Source of the DNA: Candidatus Saccharimonadota bacterium
Lineage (GTDB): Bacteria; Patescibacteriota; Saccharimonadia; Saccharimonadales; EFPC-124
NCBI GenBank assembly: GCA_016880595.1
Contig: JAEHDC010000015.1
Span: forward strand, 1-36,815
Direction of reading: 5' to 3'
Length of the DNA stretch: 36,815 nt
In this document: positions 1 through 10,061 of the stretch, piece after piece
How the letters are laid out: the number at the start of each line of letters is the position of its first letter
Position numbering within the stretch: the first letter of the stretch is position 1
Notes under the pieces: model-generated
Database searches by the model: none
Told to the model about the DNA's origin: nothing
Seen by the model: only the letters and a program-made list of their open reading frames with translations
Position numbers and translations under genes: made by a program

Positions 1-1
1 C

Positions 2-1852
<1,851 letters not shown>

Positions 1853-1858
1853 AGGAGT

Positions 1859-2374
1859 TTGTTGATGGATCAAATGCAATCTGCGTTGGGAACTTATTTT
1901 GCGGCTTGGAACGCCTGGAAAGAGCAAAATAAAAGCTACGATTTTAATTGCTTTAAGCCAATGCATTTTGGCTGGAAGGTGCCAAATGAGAATGCAGTTT
2001 CTAGTGAATTTTCGCAGCTTTTGCCTTTTGCCGATCAGGGCCACATTGTAACTGTTAACAATCGTAAGATTATACTTTTGGTTCTTAAGCAGTCAGTAGA
2101 AAACGTGCCGCTCATGCAACTTATCCAGAGACGGCCAGGCGGTATGGAGAATGTCGGCTTGGATCATGTAGCATTTTATTGTAGTGATTTAGAAGCGCTG
2201 ATGGATGCTTTGCAAAATACGCAAATTGATTGGAAGCGCATGAACGGCCCGGCGCACCAGTGGATTTCTTTGCATTTTGGTGCTGACAATATGGAGGCAA
2301 AGATTTTTGACCGCACGTCGCCAGATATTGCTGGCAATGAGCTTTTGCAAGCTGGGTTTAAAATTATTAATTAG
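1859..2374 (+). CDS. hypothetical protein, VOC/glyoxalase-like
   Basis: 171 aa ORF directly after ligA; GLDHVAFYCSDLEALMDAL resembles the start of a VOC beta-alpha-beta module. The true start may be the ATG at 1865. Confidence 0.6.
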   Translation: MLMDQMQSALGTYFAAWNAWKEQNKSYDFNCFKPMHFGWKVPNENAVSSEFSQLLPFADQGHIVTVNNRKIILLVLKQSVENVPLMQLIQRRPGGMENVGLDHVAFYCSDLEALMDALQNTQIDWKRMNGPAHQWISLHFGADNMEAKIFDRTSPDIAGNELLQAGFKIIN

Positions 2375-2461
2375 TATTTGCTTGGCGCAAAGAATGTGAG
2401 AAAATAAGTAAGCTCTAGCTGCAAAGTATCGTGTTCATATTGTGATGATTCGGAGGCTTTT

Positions 2462-2908
2462 GTGCCAACAAATTATGCCACTGGTGATGGTATTGGTAGG
2501 TTTATTCGTGATCTCCGGCCAGATATGACGGTGCGTCAGCTAGCTAATAGGCTTGGACTGCATAGGTACTCGGTTATGCGTATGCTAAATAAAATGTCGT
2601 CTAGTCCACTTCAAAGATGGCAGACGTTTTCAACATACGCCGAGGCTGCTGGCATAGAACTGGTAATTTTATTTAGAAACAAGGAAAGTGGTTTGCATTA
2701 TCGGACATTTCGTAGCGCGCATATGGCTGCGGGGTTGAGCTGTGATGCTATTGCACAACTAACTAATCGGCATATCAGAATCGTCTACAAGTTTAGAGGA
2801 AACTGGGATTACGGACGAATAGTTAGACTTGAGACAGCCAGACTGTATGCCGACGCAATTGGCTGCGAACTTGTAATTTATGCTCGTCTTCAATCTAAGA
2901 ACAGCTAG
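2462..2908 (+). CDS. HTH (XRE-like) DNA-binding protein with internal duplication
   Basis: GTG start; two similar halves, each HTH-like followed by YAEAAGIELVILFR / YADAIGCELVIYAR. Confidence 0.65.
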   Translation: MPTNYATGDGIGRFIRDLRPDMTVRQLANRLGLHRYSVMRMLNKMSSSPLQRWQTFSTYAEAAGIELVILFRNKESGLHYRTFRSAHMAAGLSCDAIAQLTNRHIRIVYKFRGNWDYGRIVRLETARLYADAIGCELVIYARLQSKNS

Positions 2909-2914
2909 AGCTAT

Positions 2915-2947
2915 GCAGACTCCGCTTTCTTGTAAGGCGGAGTCTGC
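2915..2947. terminator. strong hairpin downstream of the HTH gene
   Basis: GCAGACTCCGC-N11-GCGGAGTCTGC, 11-bp perfect stem; no strong T tract. Confidence 0.6.
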
Positions 2948-2962
2948 GCAAACTTCTTAAAA

Positions 2963-3670
2963 ATGTATTATAATGGGTTGAATATGGACAAATACAAAAA
3001 ATTAAAGTTGTACTGCTTTTCGCCGCCTGTCATGCTTGCAACCTTTATTATAGAAATAGTTTTGGCGGTCTACACGGTTTTGCGGTATAAATTAAATCCT
3101 GTTGGCAGGTTGAGTGTAATTATTTTGGTTTGCTTGGCAGTTTTTCAGGTTGCCGAGTATAACGTTTGCGAAGCTGGCATGATGAACTCTTTGATGGCAT
3201 CGCGCCTTGGTTTTGTTGCAATTACGCTATTGCCGCCACTTGGTATCCATCTTATTTATGAGCTGTCCGAGACAAAAAAGAATCAGTTGGTTCTGCCAGC
3301 GTATTTTACCGGCGCGGCGTTCATTTTTTACTTTTTGTTTGCAACACAATCGCTTAGCGGCCATCAATGCTTTGGTAATTATGTTATTTTTCAGATGTCG
3401 GCAAACTGCGGCTGGCTTTACGGTCTTTATTATTATGGCTGGATGTTGACCGGAATTTGGCTTTGTCTGGATTTGGCTAAAGAAAAGACCAAGCCCACAA
3501 TGTATGGCGTGATGGTTGCATATGCTATGTTCATTTTGCCCACCGCCACTGTTAACTTGCTATCTCCGGCCACGACTATGGGCATCCCATCAATAATGTG
3601 CGGCTTTGCTGTTACGCTGGCTTTGGTGCTGGCGTTTTGGGTTTTGCCGAGAGCTGGATTAAGAAAATGA
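2963..3670 (+). CDS. polytopic membrane protein of unknown function
   Basis: 235 aa with several hydrophobic segments; alternative ATG at 2984. Confidence 0.65.
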   Translation: MYYNGLNMDKYKKLKLYCFSPPVMLATFIIEIVLAVYTVLRYKLNPVGRLSVIILVCLAVFQVAEYNVCEAGMMNSLMASRLGFVAITLLPPLGIHLIYELSETKKNQLVLPAYFTGAAFIFYFLFATQSLSGHQCFGNYVIFQMSANCGWLYGLYYYGWMLTGIWLCLDLAKEKTKPTMYGVMVAYAMFILPTATVNLLSPATTMGIPSIMCGFAVTLALVLAFWVLPRAGLRK

Positions 3671-4647
3671 TGCGTTATTTTGCAACATTTACGAGCGGCT
3701 GCCAAGAGATAATTGCATCACGGCTACAAAACTTCAGCAACAATCAACTTAAAGTCGAGGAGCTGCACGACGGTTTAGTGATTTTTAGCTCAGACTTGAC
3801 CGTTAACCAGCTTAGCGAACTGCGATTTTTTACCAACATTTTTGGCCTAACAAAAGATTGTGGCGAGCAAAAAAGTCTCGAGGATGCCGCAGGTATTATT
3901 AAAACATCAGATATAAACTGCCGGGATTTTAAAACTTTTGCTACATATCTGCGCCAAGGCAGCCAGCCAGCCAGCTCGGCAGCCTTGGGTAATTTACAAA
4001 ATGTAATTGCGGCTGCAACTGGCGCTCAGCCAACTTCTTTTAGGCCGGATTTAGAGTTTTTGCTTTGGTTACGCGATGACAAGCGCGCTTTGTTTGGCTG
4101 GCGGTTGCCTCTGGCTGGTTTCAAAAAAAGAAGTCTGGAAGCCGGCGAGCTCCGACCGGAAGTTGCGCATATCATGGGCTTGGTGGCTGCGCTTTCGTCA
4201 AAGCACGTGGTGCTTGATCCGTTTGCTGGTTACGGTGCAATAGTTCGCGAATGTTTGCAAGGATTCCATTGCCAAGAGGTAATTGCCGTTGAGCATAATG
4301 AGCATCTTTTGCCGCACCTCAAAAGCATCCCGCATCTTGTTGCTAAGCAAGGCGACGCAGCGCGTTTGCCGCACATTGTTTCGCGCAGCATTGATCGCGT
4401 TATAACAGATCCGCCGTGGGGACGCTTTGAGGCAAGCTCGCCAGAGAACTTGCGGCATTTGTATTTTGCTTCTCTCCAGCAGATGCATCGCGTCTTGCGC
4501 TCAAAAGGTTGCGCAGTGATTTTAACTGGGGTAGACTTCTTGCCAGAGCTGGCCCAGGAAACTGGTTTTATTCAAGAAAAACAGTACAATATTTTGGTCT
4601 CTGGCCAAAAAGCGACGTTGTATAAATTACGAAAACTTGCAACATAA
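3667..4647 (+). CDS. putative RNA N2-guanosine/UPF0020 (TRM11-like) methyltransferase
   Basis: SAM motif VLDPFAGYGAIVREC and catalytic TDPPWGRFE; ATGA overlap with the upstream stop favours start 3667 over the track start 3598. Confidence 0.75.
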   Translation: MMRYFATFTSGCQEIIASRLQNFSNNQLKVEELHDGLVIFSSDLTVNQLSELRFFTNIFGLTKDCGEQKSLEDAAGIIKTSDINCRDFKTFATYLRQGSQPASSAALGNLQNVIAAATGAQPTSFRPDLEFLLWLRDDKRALFGWRLPLAGFKKRSLEAGELRPEVAHIMGLVAALSSKHVVLDPFAGYGAIVRECLQGFHCQEVIAVEHNEHLLPHLKSIPHLVAKQGDAARLPHIVSRSIDRVITDPPWGRFEASSPENLRHLYFASLQQMHRVLRSKGCAVILTGVDFLPELAQETGFIQEKQYNILVSGQKATLYKLRKLAT

Positions 4648-4664
4648 GCACTTTAGAATATAAT
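4637..4664 (+). promoter_or_regulatory. sigma70-type promoter for the candidate ncRNA
   Basis: TTGCAA (4637-4642) - 16 bp - TATAAT (4659-4664). Confidence 0.6.
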
Positions 4665-4670
4665 AAAAGT

Positions 4671-4792
4671 AGCTAGTGCGCATGGCTCTTTGCGACCTGC
4701 AAAAAACAAAAATACCCGAAAAAGAGCCGGGTGGGCGCGCATTAGCCCAAGTATCATTGCCCGCGCGGCTGCACTTGCAGCTCTTTTTATTT
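4671..4792 (+). ncRNA. candidate structured small RNA, family unknown
   Basis: Promoter just upstream; GTGCGC/GCGCGC and GGCTCTTT/AAAGAGCC helices; terminal GCTGC-ACTT-GCAGC hairpin followed by TCTTTTTATTT; no ORF. Confidence 0.5.
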
Positions 4793-4845
4793 AAGAAATC
4801 ACGCTTTTTGTATTGGTCAATTTGTGATATAATTCCTCAAGACGC

Positions 4846-4922
4846 GGGGCATTAGCTCATTTGGCTAGAGCGCTTCCATGGCATGGAAGAGGTGATCGGT
4901 TCGAATCCGATATGCTCCACCA
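4846..4922 (+). tRNA. tRNA-Ala (anticodon GGC), CCA encoded
   Basis: Cloverleaf: GGGGCAT/ATGCTCC acceptor stem, anticodon arm CTTCC-ATGGCAT-GGAAG, GGTTCGAATCC T arm, ACCA end; upstream TGATATAAT. Confidence 0.95.
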
Positions 4923-4962
4923 TTACGATTTGTATAAATCGTAAATTAATTTATTCGCTTGT

Positions 4963-4990
4963 AGATCGACTGAAATGTCGATCTTTTTTA
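4963..4990 (+). terminator. rho-independent terminator
   Basis: AGATCGAC-TGAAAT-GTCGATCT followed by a T tract. Confidence 0.75.
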
Positions 4991-5022
4991 TTTTCCTGGT
5001 ATCATCGCTGATGTCAATGAAG

Positions 5023-5050
5023 AAAGACCGACAGATCACCGGTCTTTTTT
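5023..5050 (+). terminator. rho-independent terminator
   Basis: AAAGACCG-N9-CGGTCTTT followed by TTT. Confidence 0.65.
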
Positions 5051-5228
5051 GCTCACTAGGCGAGGCTGTCACTCCGGAAGATTGACACCTCACGCAGGTG
5101 ATCCAACGGGATCGCGAGTTTACTGACGACGCCACGAAATCAAAAATATAAGGCGATCATAACAGTAGACTCGGCATTTACAAAAAAGGTGAAGCAGCCA
5201 CCAACTTGACCACCGTTCTGCGGACGGC

Positions 5229-5783
5229 ATGCCGGTCGAGCTTAATCGGAGTTCGATTATTCGACGAAGATTGCTGCTTTATGCGATTGTGATAGTTCTA
5301 TCAATCGCGTTCGTACAGCCGTCGCATTTAGCGACGCAAACAGAGCTATCGAACTTTAACAAGCCAGAGCAACTGCAGGAGCAATCCGAAGTTCCTAGGT
5401 TGGTGTCAACAGAGACATCGGCTGTAGTTGCGGCATCGGAGTTACAGTCGCAAGCGAACGCAACTGTAACGGAAACACAGAATCCGGCATCGGCTGGAAC
5501 ATGTGAGGAAGCCATCATAGCAGTTTGGCCAGCAAACTTACAGGCAGGCGCACGAATTGTAGCCCAAAAAGAGAGCGGAATGCGATCTGACGCTGTAGGC
5601 GCGGTTAACTATGACGGCTCGCAAGATTATGGTTGTTTTCAGATAAACAACTTTGCACATCCAGCATTTTTTGCTGGTGGAAATTGGAGCGATCCGACTT
5701 ACAATGCGCAGTACGCCCTCGCAATTTATAACGGGCGCGGTAACTGGACAGCATGGTATGCGGTTCGCGGCATTCTATGGTAA
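5229..5783 (+). CDS. membrane-anchored/secreted lysozyme-like (SLT) muramidase
   Basis: N-terminal hydrophobic helix; C-terminal ARIVAQKESGMRSDAVGAVNYDGSQDYGCFQINNFAHP..GNWTAWYAVRG typical of SLT/lysozyme-like domains. Confidence 0.75.
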   Translation: MPVELNRSSIIRRRLLLYAIVIVLSIAFVQPSHLATQTELSNFNKPEQLQEQSEVPRLVSTETSAVVAASELQSQANATVTETQNPASAGTCEEAIIAVWPANLQAGARIVAQKESGMRSDAVGAVNYDGSQDYGCFQINNFAHPAFFAGGNWSDPTYNAQYALAIYNGRGNWTAWYAVRGILW

Positions 5784-5792
5784 GAAACTAAA

Positions 5793-5947
5793 CTCGACAG
5801 CTCCATTGGGCATTTGGCACCTGGGCCTCGTACATTATCTCCAAAATACCCCCTCACGCTTGCCTTCATGGCGGTGAGTTGTAAAAACAAACATGCAACG
5901 TGAATAGGGCAGCTAATAGAAATTGGCTGTCCAATGGAGCTGTCGAG
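5793..5947 (+). ncRNA. candidate structured RNA element 1 with long terminal helix
   Basis: CTCGACAGCTCCATTGG (5793-5809) pairs perfectly with CCAATGGAGCTGTCGAG (5931-5947); internal CTCACGC../GCGGTGAG hairpin. Confidence 0.5.
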
Positions 5948-5978
5948 CGAATACTAGAAAAAAGCGGAGGGTTTTATC

Positions 5979-6335
5979 ATGAGTGAAAGTAAAGAAGTAC
6001 CTGCGCTGCTTGTGGCTGACAATGTTGGCAGTAAACAGCGAAATAAAAATAAAAAGGATGAAAAAAATATGGAAAAGATTAACAAGGCAGTTTTTGGCGT
6101 AATATTTTTAATTTTAAAAATAAGCTTCGTGATCGCGGCGGTGGCGCTATGGCGAATGCCATATGTTGAGCTGATGATAAGCTTGCCGCTATATCAGATA
6201 GTCGGCAGTATAATCGTGGCATTCTTGGCGTACTTGGAGCTTTATGCGTATTTTGCGCAACCAGCCTCTAGGCCCGCTAAAAAAAGCGCATTGGATAAAT
6301 TTAAGCTCGGATACGAAGCGCAACCAATTAAATAA
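5979..6335 (+). CDS. small membrane protein, early prophage region
   Basis: 118 aa, two hydrophobic segments, good RBS (GGAGGG). Confidence 0.6.
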   Translation: MSESKEVPALLVADNVGSKQRNKNKKDEKNMEKINKAVFGVIFLILKISFVIAAVALWRMPYVELMISLPLYQIVGSIIVAFLAYLELYAYFAQPASRPAKKSALDKFKLGYEAQPIK

Positions 6336-6354
6336 TTATTAGAGGATTAAAACA

Positions 6355-7089
6355 ATGAACGAGAGCATTGGTTCGCAAGAAATTGAGGTGGTTACGTCAC
6401 GGCCATCACAGCCAGACGCATCAAAGAGCGTATTGACGGATGCGGATAAGAGAGAGCTCAATCTATCTGTGCTGACGCAAAATACAGCCGTCATGAACCC
6501 TACAGAATATGCACAGATGAAAAAAATGGCTGGCGAATTTTGGGCAAGTGGCGCACTGAACGATTCATTTGAAAACGTTGAGCAGGTCATAATGGCGCTT
6601 GCCGCTGGCCGCGAGATGGGTATGGGATTCATAGAGAGCATCAACGGCCTCTATTTTGTAAAAGGTAAGTTGAACATTTATGGCAAGGCTACTCCTTCTG
6701 CTTTACGTAGGCATGGCTGGCGAATTACTTACTCCGAGGAGACTCAAGAGAGCTGTACGGCTACGATTCGCAACATCGATACTGGCGAGGAAATCGTAGA
6801 TACGTATACCCTCGAGGAGGCTGAGCTATCTGGGTTCACAAAGGACAAGTATGGCTTAAAAGTTGGGTGGAAACTTGGCGCAAACCGCAAGCGCAAACTG
6901 CGTTACGGGGTCTTAAGTCTGATCATCCATACGTACATACCTGAAGTGATTGGAGCTGCATCTGGCATCGCTGAGTATAGCCGGGACTACGTGGACGTTG
7001 ATCTCACTAAAGATGCTGCCAAAACAGCCCAAAAAAAACTTGCGGATGCCGGCATCATATCAACAATTAATAAGAAAACTAGGCATTAG
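6355..7089 (+). CDS. RecT-like single-strand annealing protein
   Basis: KMAGEFWASGALNDSFENVEQVIMALAAGREMGMGFIESINGLYFVKGKLNIYGKATPSALRRHGW matches the RecT-family pattern. Confidence 0.65.
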   Translation: MNESIGSQEIEVVTSRPSQPDASKSVLTDADKRELNLSVLTQNTAVMNPTEYAQMKKMAGEFWASGALNDSFENVEQVIMALAAGREMGMGFIESINGLYFVKGKLNIYGKATPSALRRHGWRITYSEETQESCTATIRNIDTGEEIVDTYTLEEAELSGFTKDKYGLKVGWKLGANRKRKLRYGVLSLIIHTYIPEVIGAASGIAEYSRDYVDVDLTKDAAKTAQKKLADAGIISTINKKTRH

Positions 7090-9069
7090 ATGAGCGAAGC
7101 ACTAGTAACACATATGTCACCGTCTAGTCTGGTGTCGTATTTAACCAACCCGATGTATTTCAGAATGAGGTACATACTGGGGCGACGTGACACTCAGAGT
7201 TCAGTTACCGGCGTAATAGGTAAGGCTGGTCACAAGGCTCTTGAGCGTATCTATTCCGGCATGCCAGTCGATGAGGCCATCAGAGACGGCCAGCGCATGA
7301 TCGACAACATGTTGGACATGGAAATTAAGTACAACAGTACCATCAGCGACCGGGCCAAGCTGATTGCAGGCTATACTCGCGCAATCGGTTTTTATGTCGA
7401 TGAGTTGCCGCAGTATCACAAGATCATCAGCATAGAGGAAGCCATCCAAGAAGAAGCTGAAAGTATGCTGCACCAAGGCACCAATTTGCCCTCACCACTC
7501 AGCGTTCGCCTCGACATGCTTGTTGCTAACCAGCAAAAAGAGCTTGAGGTTATCGACCACAAGTTTGCCTACAATTACACCAACCCTGATGTAGACGACT
7601 TCAAACGCTGGATTCAGGCAATGTTCTACTATTACGCAGTCAAGGCCCGGTACGGCATTGCCCCAGCGCGTATACGATATGAGGAATGCAAGACCTCGAA
7701 GAATAAAGACGGCTCGCCGCAAATCAAAGAGTGGGTGTTTGAGTACGATGACCCTCAACACTTTGCAGTTTTTGAGCGTCTGTTTACCGACGTTATGCTG
7801 GACATGAATAACCCAGGCCGTTTGTTTTTGCCGAATCCTGGCGACATGTTTAACGGCCAAGATATGTTTGAGCTTTACCGACAAGACATTATGCCGATCG
7901 ATGCGCCGGTAGTGATAAAACACCGCACCGAGCAAAAAGAAATAGTTGAAAAACACTACACCGCTAGCGTAGGACAGTCGGCTGACACTTCAAACTACAC
8001 GCCCGAGGAAAAGATACGTGCCAAGCTGCAAGAGTTTGGAATACCTGTTGAGATGCAGGAGACTCACGTAGGCGCATCAGTTACGCAATACACACTCAAG
8101 CCCTCCAGGGGCGTTGCAATGTCAAAGATTGCCAAGGTTGGCAGTGACATAGCTATTGCGCTTGGAGCTAAGTCTGTACGCATTGAGGCGCCCATTCGCG
8201 GCACAACGCTTGTGGGCATCGAAATACCGAGCATTGAACGCAAACGCATTGGCCTTGAAGATAAGCATCTAAAGATGGGTTCACTCAGCGTACCAGTTGG
8301 AGTGAACGTTTACGGCGAATTGGTACGCAAAGACCTTACCGAGATGCCGCACTTGCTAATAGCAGGGGCTACTGGATCGGGTAAATCAGTCATGTTAAAC
8401 ACGCTTATTAAATCGCTTACTAAGCAGATGGCGTCAGACCAAATGCAGCTCGTATTGATTGACCCTAAGCGTGTCGAGTTGGCGGCATTTCGCAGCCTGC
8501 CGCATTTGATGTTTGACGTAATAAGTGAGCCGAGTGAGGCCATAGCAGCCCTCGACATGATGGTTGAGCTTATGGAAGAACGGTACGCACGGCTTGAAGC
8601 TACCGGTCACCGCAGCCTTGAAAGTTACAACGAAGAAGCTAGACAGCGCAAAGCGGCAGAGTTGCCGAAGACGGTCATTGTCATTGACGAGTTTGCAGAC
8701 CTGATGATGAACGGCGGCACTGAAAAGCGTATCACCAAAGTAATCGACGGCTATGGCCCTCGTGGCGGTGAAAAAAGTCACAAAGAGGAAAAGCCAAGCA
8801 TTGAGGCGCAGATTGTACGCATTGCCCAAAAGGCACGTGCGGTCGGTATTCATTTGGTGCTTGCAACGCAGCGGCCAAGTGCGGATGTAGTTACTGGGTT
8901 AATTAAAGCTAACATACCGACCAAGATATGCTTCATGACAACGTCAAAAACGAACAGTCAAATTGTACTGGATCGAGTGGGTGCTGAAGAGCTTACTGGT
9001 AAGGGTGACATGCTGTTTCTTGATCCATCTACTAACGGCATGCAGAGGCTACAAGGCCTTTACTGTTAA
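7090..9069 (+). CDS. PD-(D/E)XK nuclease fused to FtsK/SpoIIIE-type DNA translocase
   Basis: N-term: GKAGHKALE and LSVRLDML..KELEVIDHK (RecB/Cas4-like nuclease motifs). C-term: Walker A GATGSGKS, Walker B VIVIDEFADLM, AQKARAVGIHLVLATQRPSADVVTGLIKANIPTKICF (FtsK motor). Confidence 0.85.
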   Translation: MSEALVTHMSPSSLVSYLTNPMYFRMRYILGRRDTQSSVTGVIGKAGHKALERIYSGMPVDEAIRDGQRMIDNMLDMEIKYNSTISDRAKLIAGYTRAIGFYVDELPQYHKIISIEEAIQEEAESMLHQGTNLPSPLSVRLDMLVANQQKELEVIDHKFAYNYTNPDVDDFKRWIQAMFYYYAVKARYGIAPARIRYEECKTSKNKDGSPQIKEWVFEYDDPQHFAVFERLFTDVMLDMNNPGRLFLPNPGDMFNGQDMFELYRQDIMPIDAPVVIKHRTEQKEIVEKHYTASVGQSADTSNYTPEEKIRAKLQEFGIPVEMQETHVGASVTQYTLKPSRGVAMSKIAKVGSDIAIALGAKSVRIEAPIRGTTLVGIEIPSIERKRIGLEDKHLKMGSLSVPVGVNVYGELVRKDLTEMPHLLIAGATGSGKSVMLNTLIKSLTKQMASDQMQLVLIDPKRVELAAFRSLPHLMFDVISEPSEAIAALDMMVELMEERYARLEATGHRSLESYNEEARQRKAAELPKTVIVIDEFADLMMNGGTEKRITKVIDGYGPRGGEKSHKEEKPSIEAQIVRIAQKARAVGIHLVLATQRPSADVVTGLIKANIPTKICFMTTSKTNSQIVLDRVGAEELTGKGDMLFLDPSTNGMQRLQGLYC

Positions 9070-9097
9070 ATAACCTCAAGAAAGGAGTAGAGACACC

Positions 9098-9271
9098 ATG
9101 AGAAATAAACAAAAGCCTATAAAATACATTGTGGACGAGATAAATCGTAAACGATTTCCTGCGCCGCTTTTTACAACGATAGTGACACACATTGTCAATC
9201 AAGCGGCGGTTGATGAATTCCGACGCAAGAACGGTCGGTTGCCGAGACATGTGGCGGAGGAGAAGCAATGA
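9098..9271 (+). CDS. small hypothetical protein (57 aa; absent from ORF track)
   Basis: RBS AAAGGAG; MRNKQKPIKYIVDEINRKRFPAPLFTTIVTHIVNQAAVDEFRRKNGRLPRHVAEEKQ; stop overlaps the next ATG. Confidence 0.6.
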   Translation: MRNKQKPIKYIVDEINRKRFPAPLFTTIVTHIVNQAAVDEFRRKNGRLPRHVAEEKQ

Positions 9272-9573
9272 GACCAGAAGCGCAGCAAATTTTGCAGTTT
9301 ATTGACGAGCATGTGTTGACTGATTTGGCGTCGGATGAATTGCAAGAAATCATCAATAATCTACCGATAGATATAGAAGAGGCGGCCAGTAAATTCTGCG
9401 AGCACTTTGGGCTCGGCGATTGGTTTTACGAGGCGCTGATAGCAAGCAATGTAGATATCAGCGCAGAGCTGATTAACATTGGCTTGCGGAAGCAAAAGGA
9501 GGAGCATGAGGCACTGAATGACCAGGTAGAAATTGATCACGATCTGCGATTAGCGCAGGGTGCAATTGTATGA
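9268..9573 (+). CDS. hypothetical phage protein
   Basis: 101 aa, ATGA overlap with the upstream ORF, RBS GGAGGAGAAG. Confidence 0.6.
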   Translation: MRPEAQQILQFIDEHVLTDLASDELQEIINNLPIDIEEAASKFCEHFGLGDWFYEALIASNVDISAELINIGLRKQKEEHEALNDQVEIDHDLRLAQGAIV

Positions 9574-9575
9574 GC

Positions 9576-9717
9576 GCTTTGCCTCTTATCAGGAGGGCTA
9601 GTGGTGATCATGAAGTAGGCTGAGAAAATAAAAGGCACCTTGCACATTCTGTACCTTAGCCCTATCTGCACAGATAGATATGTTTTTTGTACCAGCCCTC
9701 CTGATAAGGGGCAAAGC
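9576..9717 (+). ncRNA. candidate structured RNA element 2 (24-bp terminal helix)
   Basis: GCTTTGCCTCTTATCAGGAGGGCT (9576-9599) pairs with AGCCCTCCTGATAAGGGGCAAAGC (9694-9717), one U.G; internal GGCTGAG/CTTAGCC and CTATCT-GCAC-AGATAG stems. Confidence 0.6.
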
Positions 9718-9756
9718 CATATTGCCAGTAGTTCAACATAAAAGAAAGGATAAAGA

Positions 9757-9897
9757 ATGAAAATTATACGGACAATACGTGCCTGGGTGTATAGCCTTCG
9801 TTCGAATTATGCAGAGCACAGAACAATTGAGCGAAGGCTTGATAGTTTAACTAACGATGATTTTTTGGAAAGAGTAAACAAGGGGAAGCTTGCCTAG
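9757..9897 (+). CDS. small hypothetical protein (46 aa; absent from ORF track)
   Basis: RBS AAAGGA; MKIIRTIRAWVYSLRSNYAEHRTIERRLDSLTNDDFLERVNKGKLA. Confidence 0.5.
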   Translation: MKIIRTIRAWVYSLRSNYAEHRTIERRLDSLTNDDFLERVNKGKLA

Positions 9898-9909
9898 CGA
9901 AGCGAGGGT

Positions 9910-10040
9910 ATCGGCCAGCCGAAGCTGACATGGAGGCGCGAAAATGTGATACTGCAATCCGGTCGCGCCGGACGCTGAGCAAGATCGCTAAGTAGCGTGT
10001 CAGGATCGCTACCTGCATGTTTTGGCTTCGGCTGGCCGAT
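9910..10040 (+). ncRNA. candidate structured RNA element 3 (16-bp terminal helix)
   Basis: ATCGGCCAGCCGAAGC (9910-9925) pairs with GCTTCGGCTGGCCGAT (10025-10040); inner ACATG/CATGT, GGCGCG/CGCGCC and CGCT-AAGT-AGCG stems. Confidence 0.6.
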
Positions 10041-10061
10041 TAGTAATAAAGAAAGAAAAAG

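Noticed and set aside
9040-9100. Possible frameshift truncation of the FtsK domain before a gamma domain
   Set aside because: After RLQGLYC* the sequence leads to an RBS and a new small ORF; no wHTH gamma-like sequence seen in other frames, so truncation looks natural.
5793-10040. Elements 1-3 as MITEs/insertion elements
   Set aside because: Their terminal arms differ from each other, no target-site duplication was seen, and G.U pairs point to RNA rather than terminal inverted repeats.
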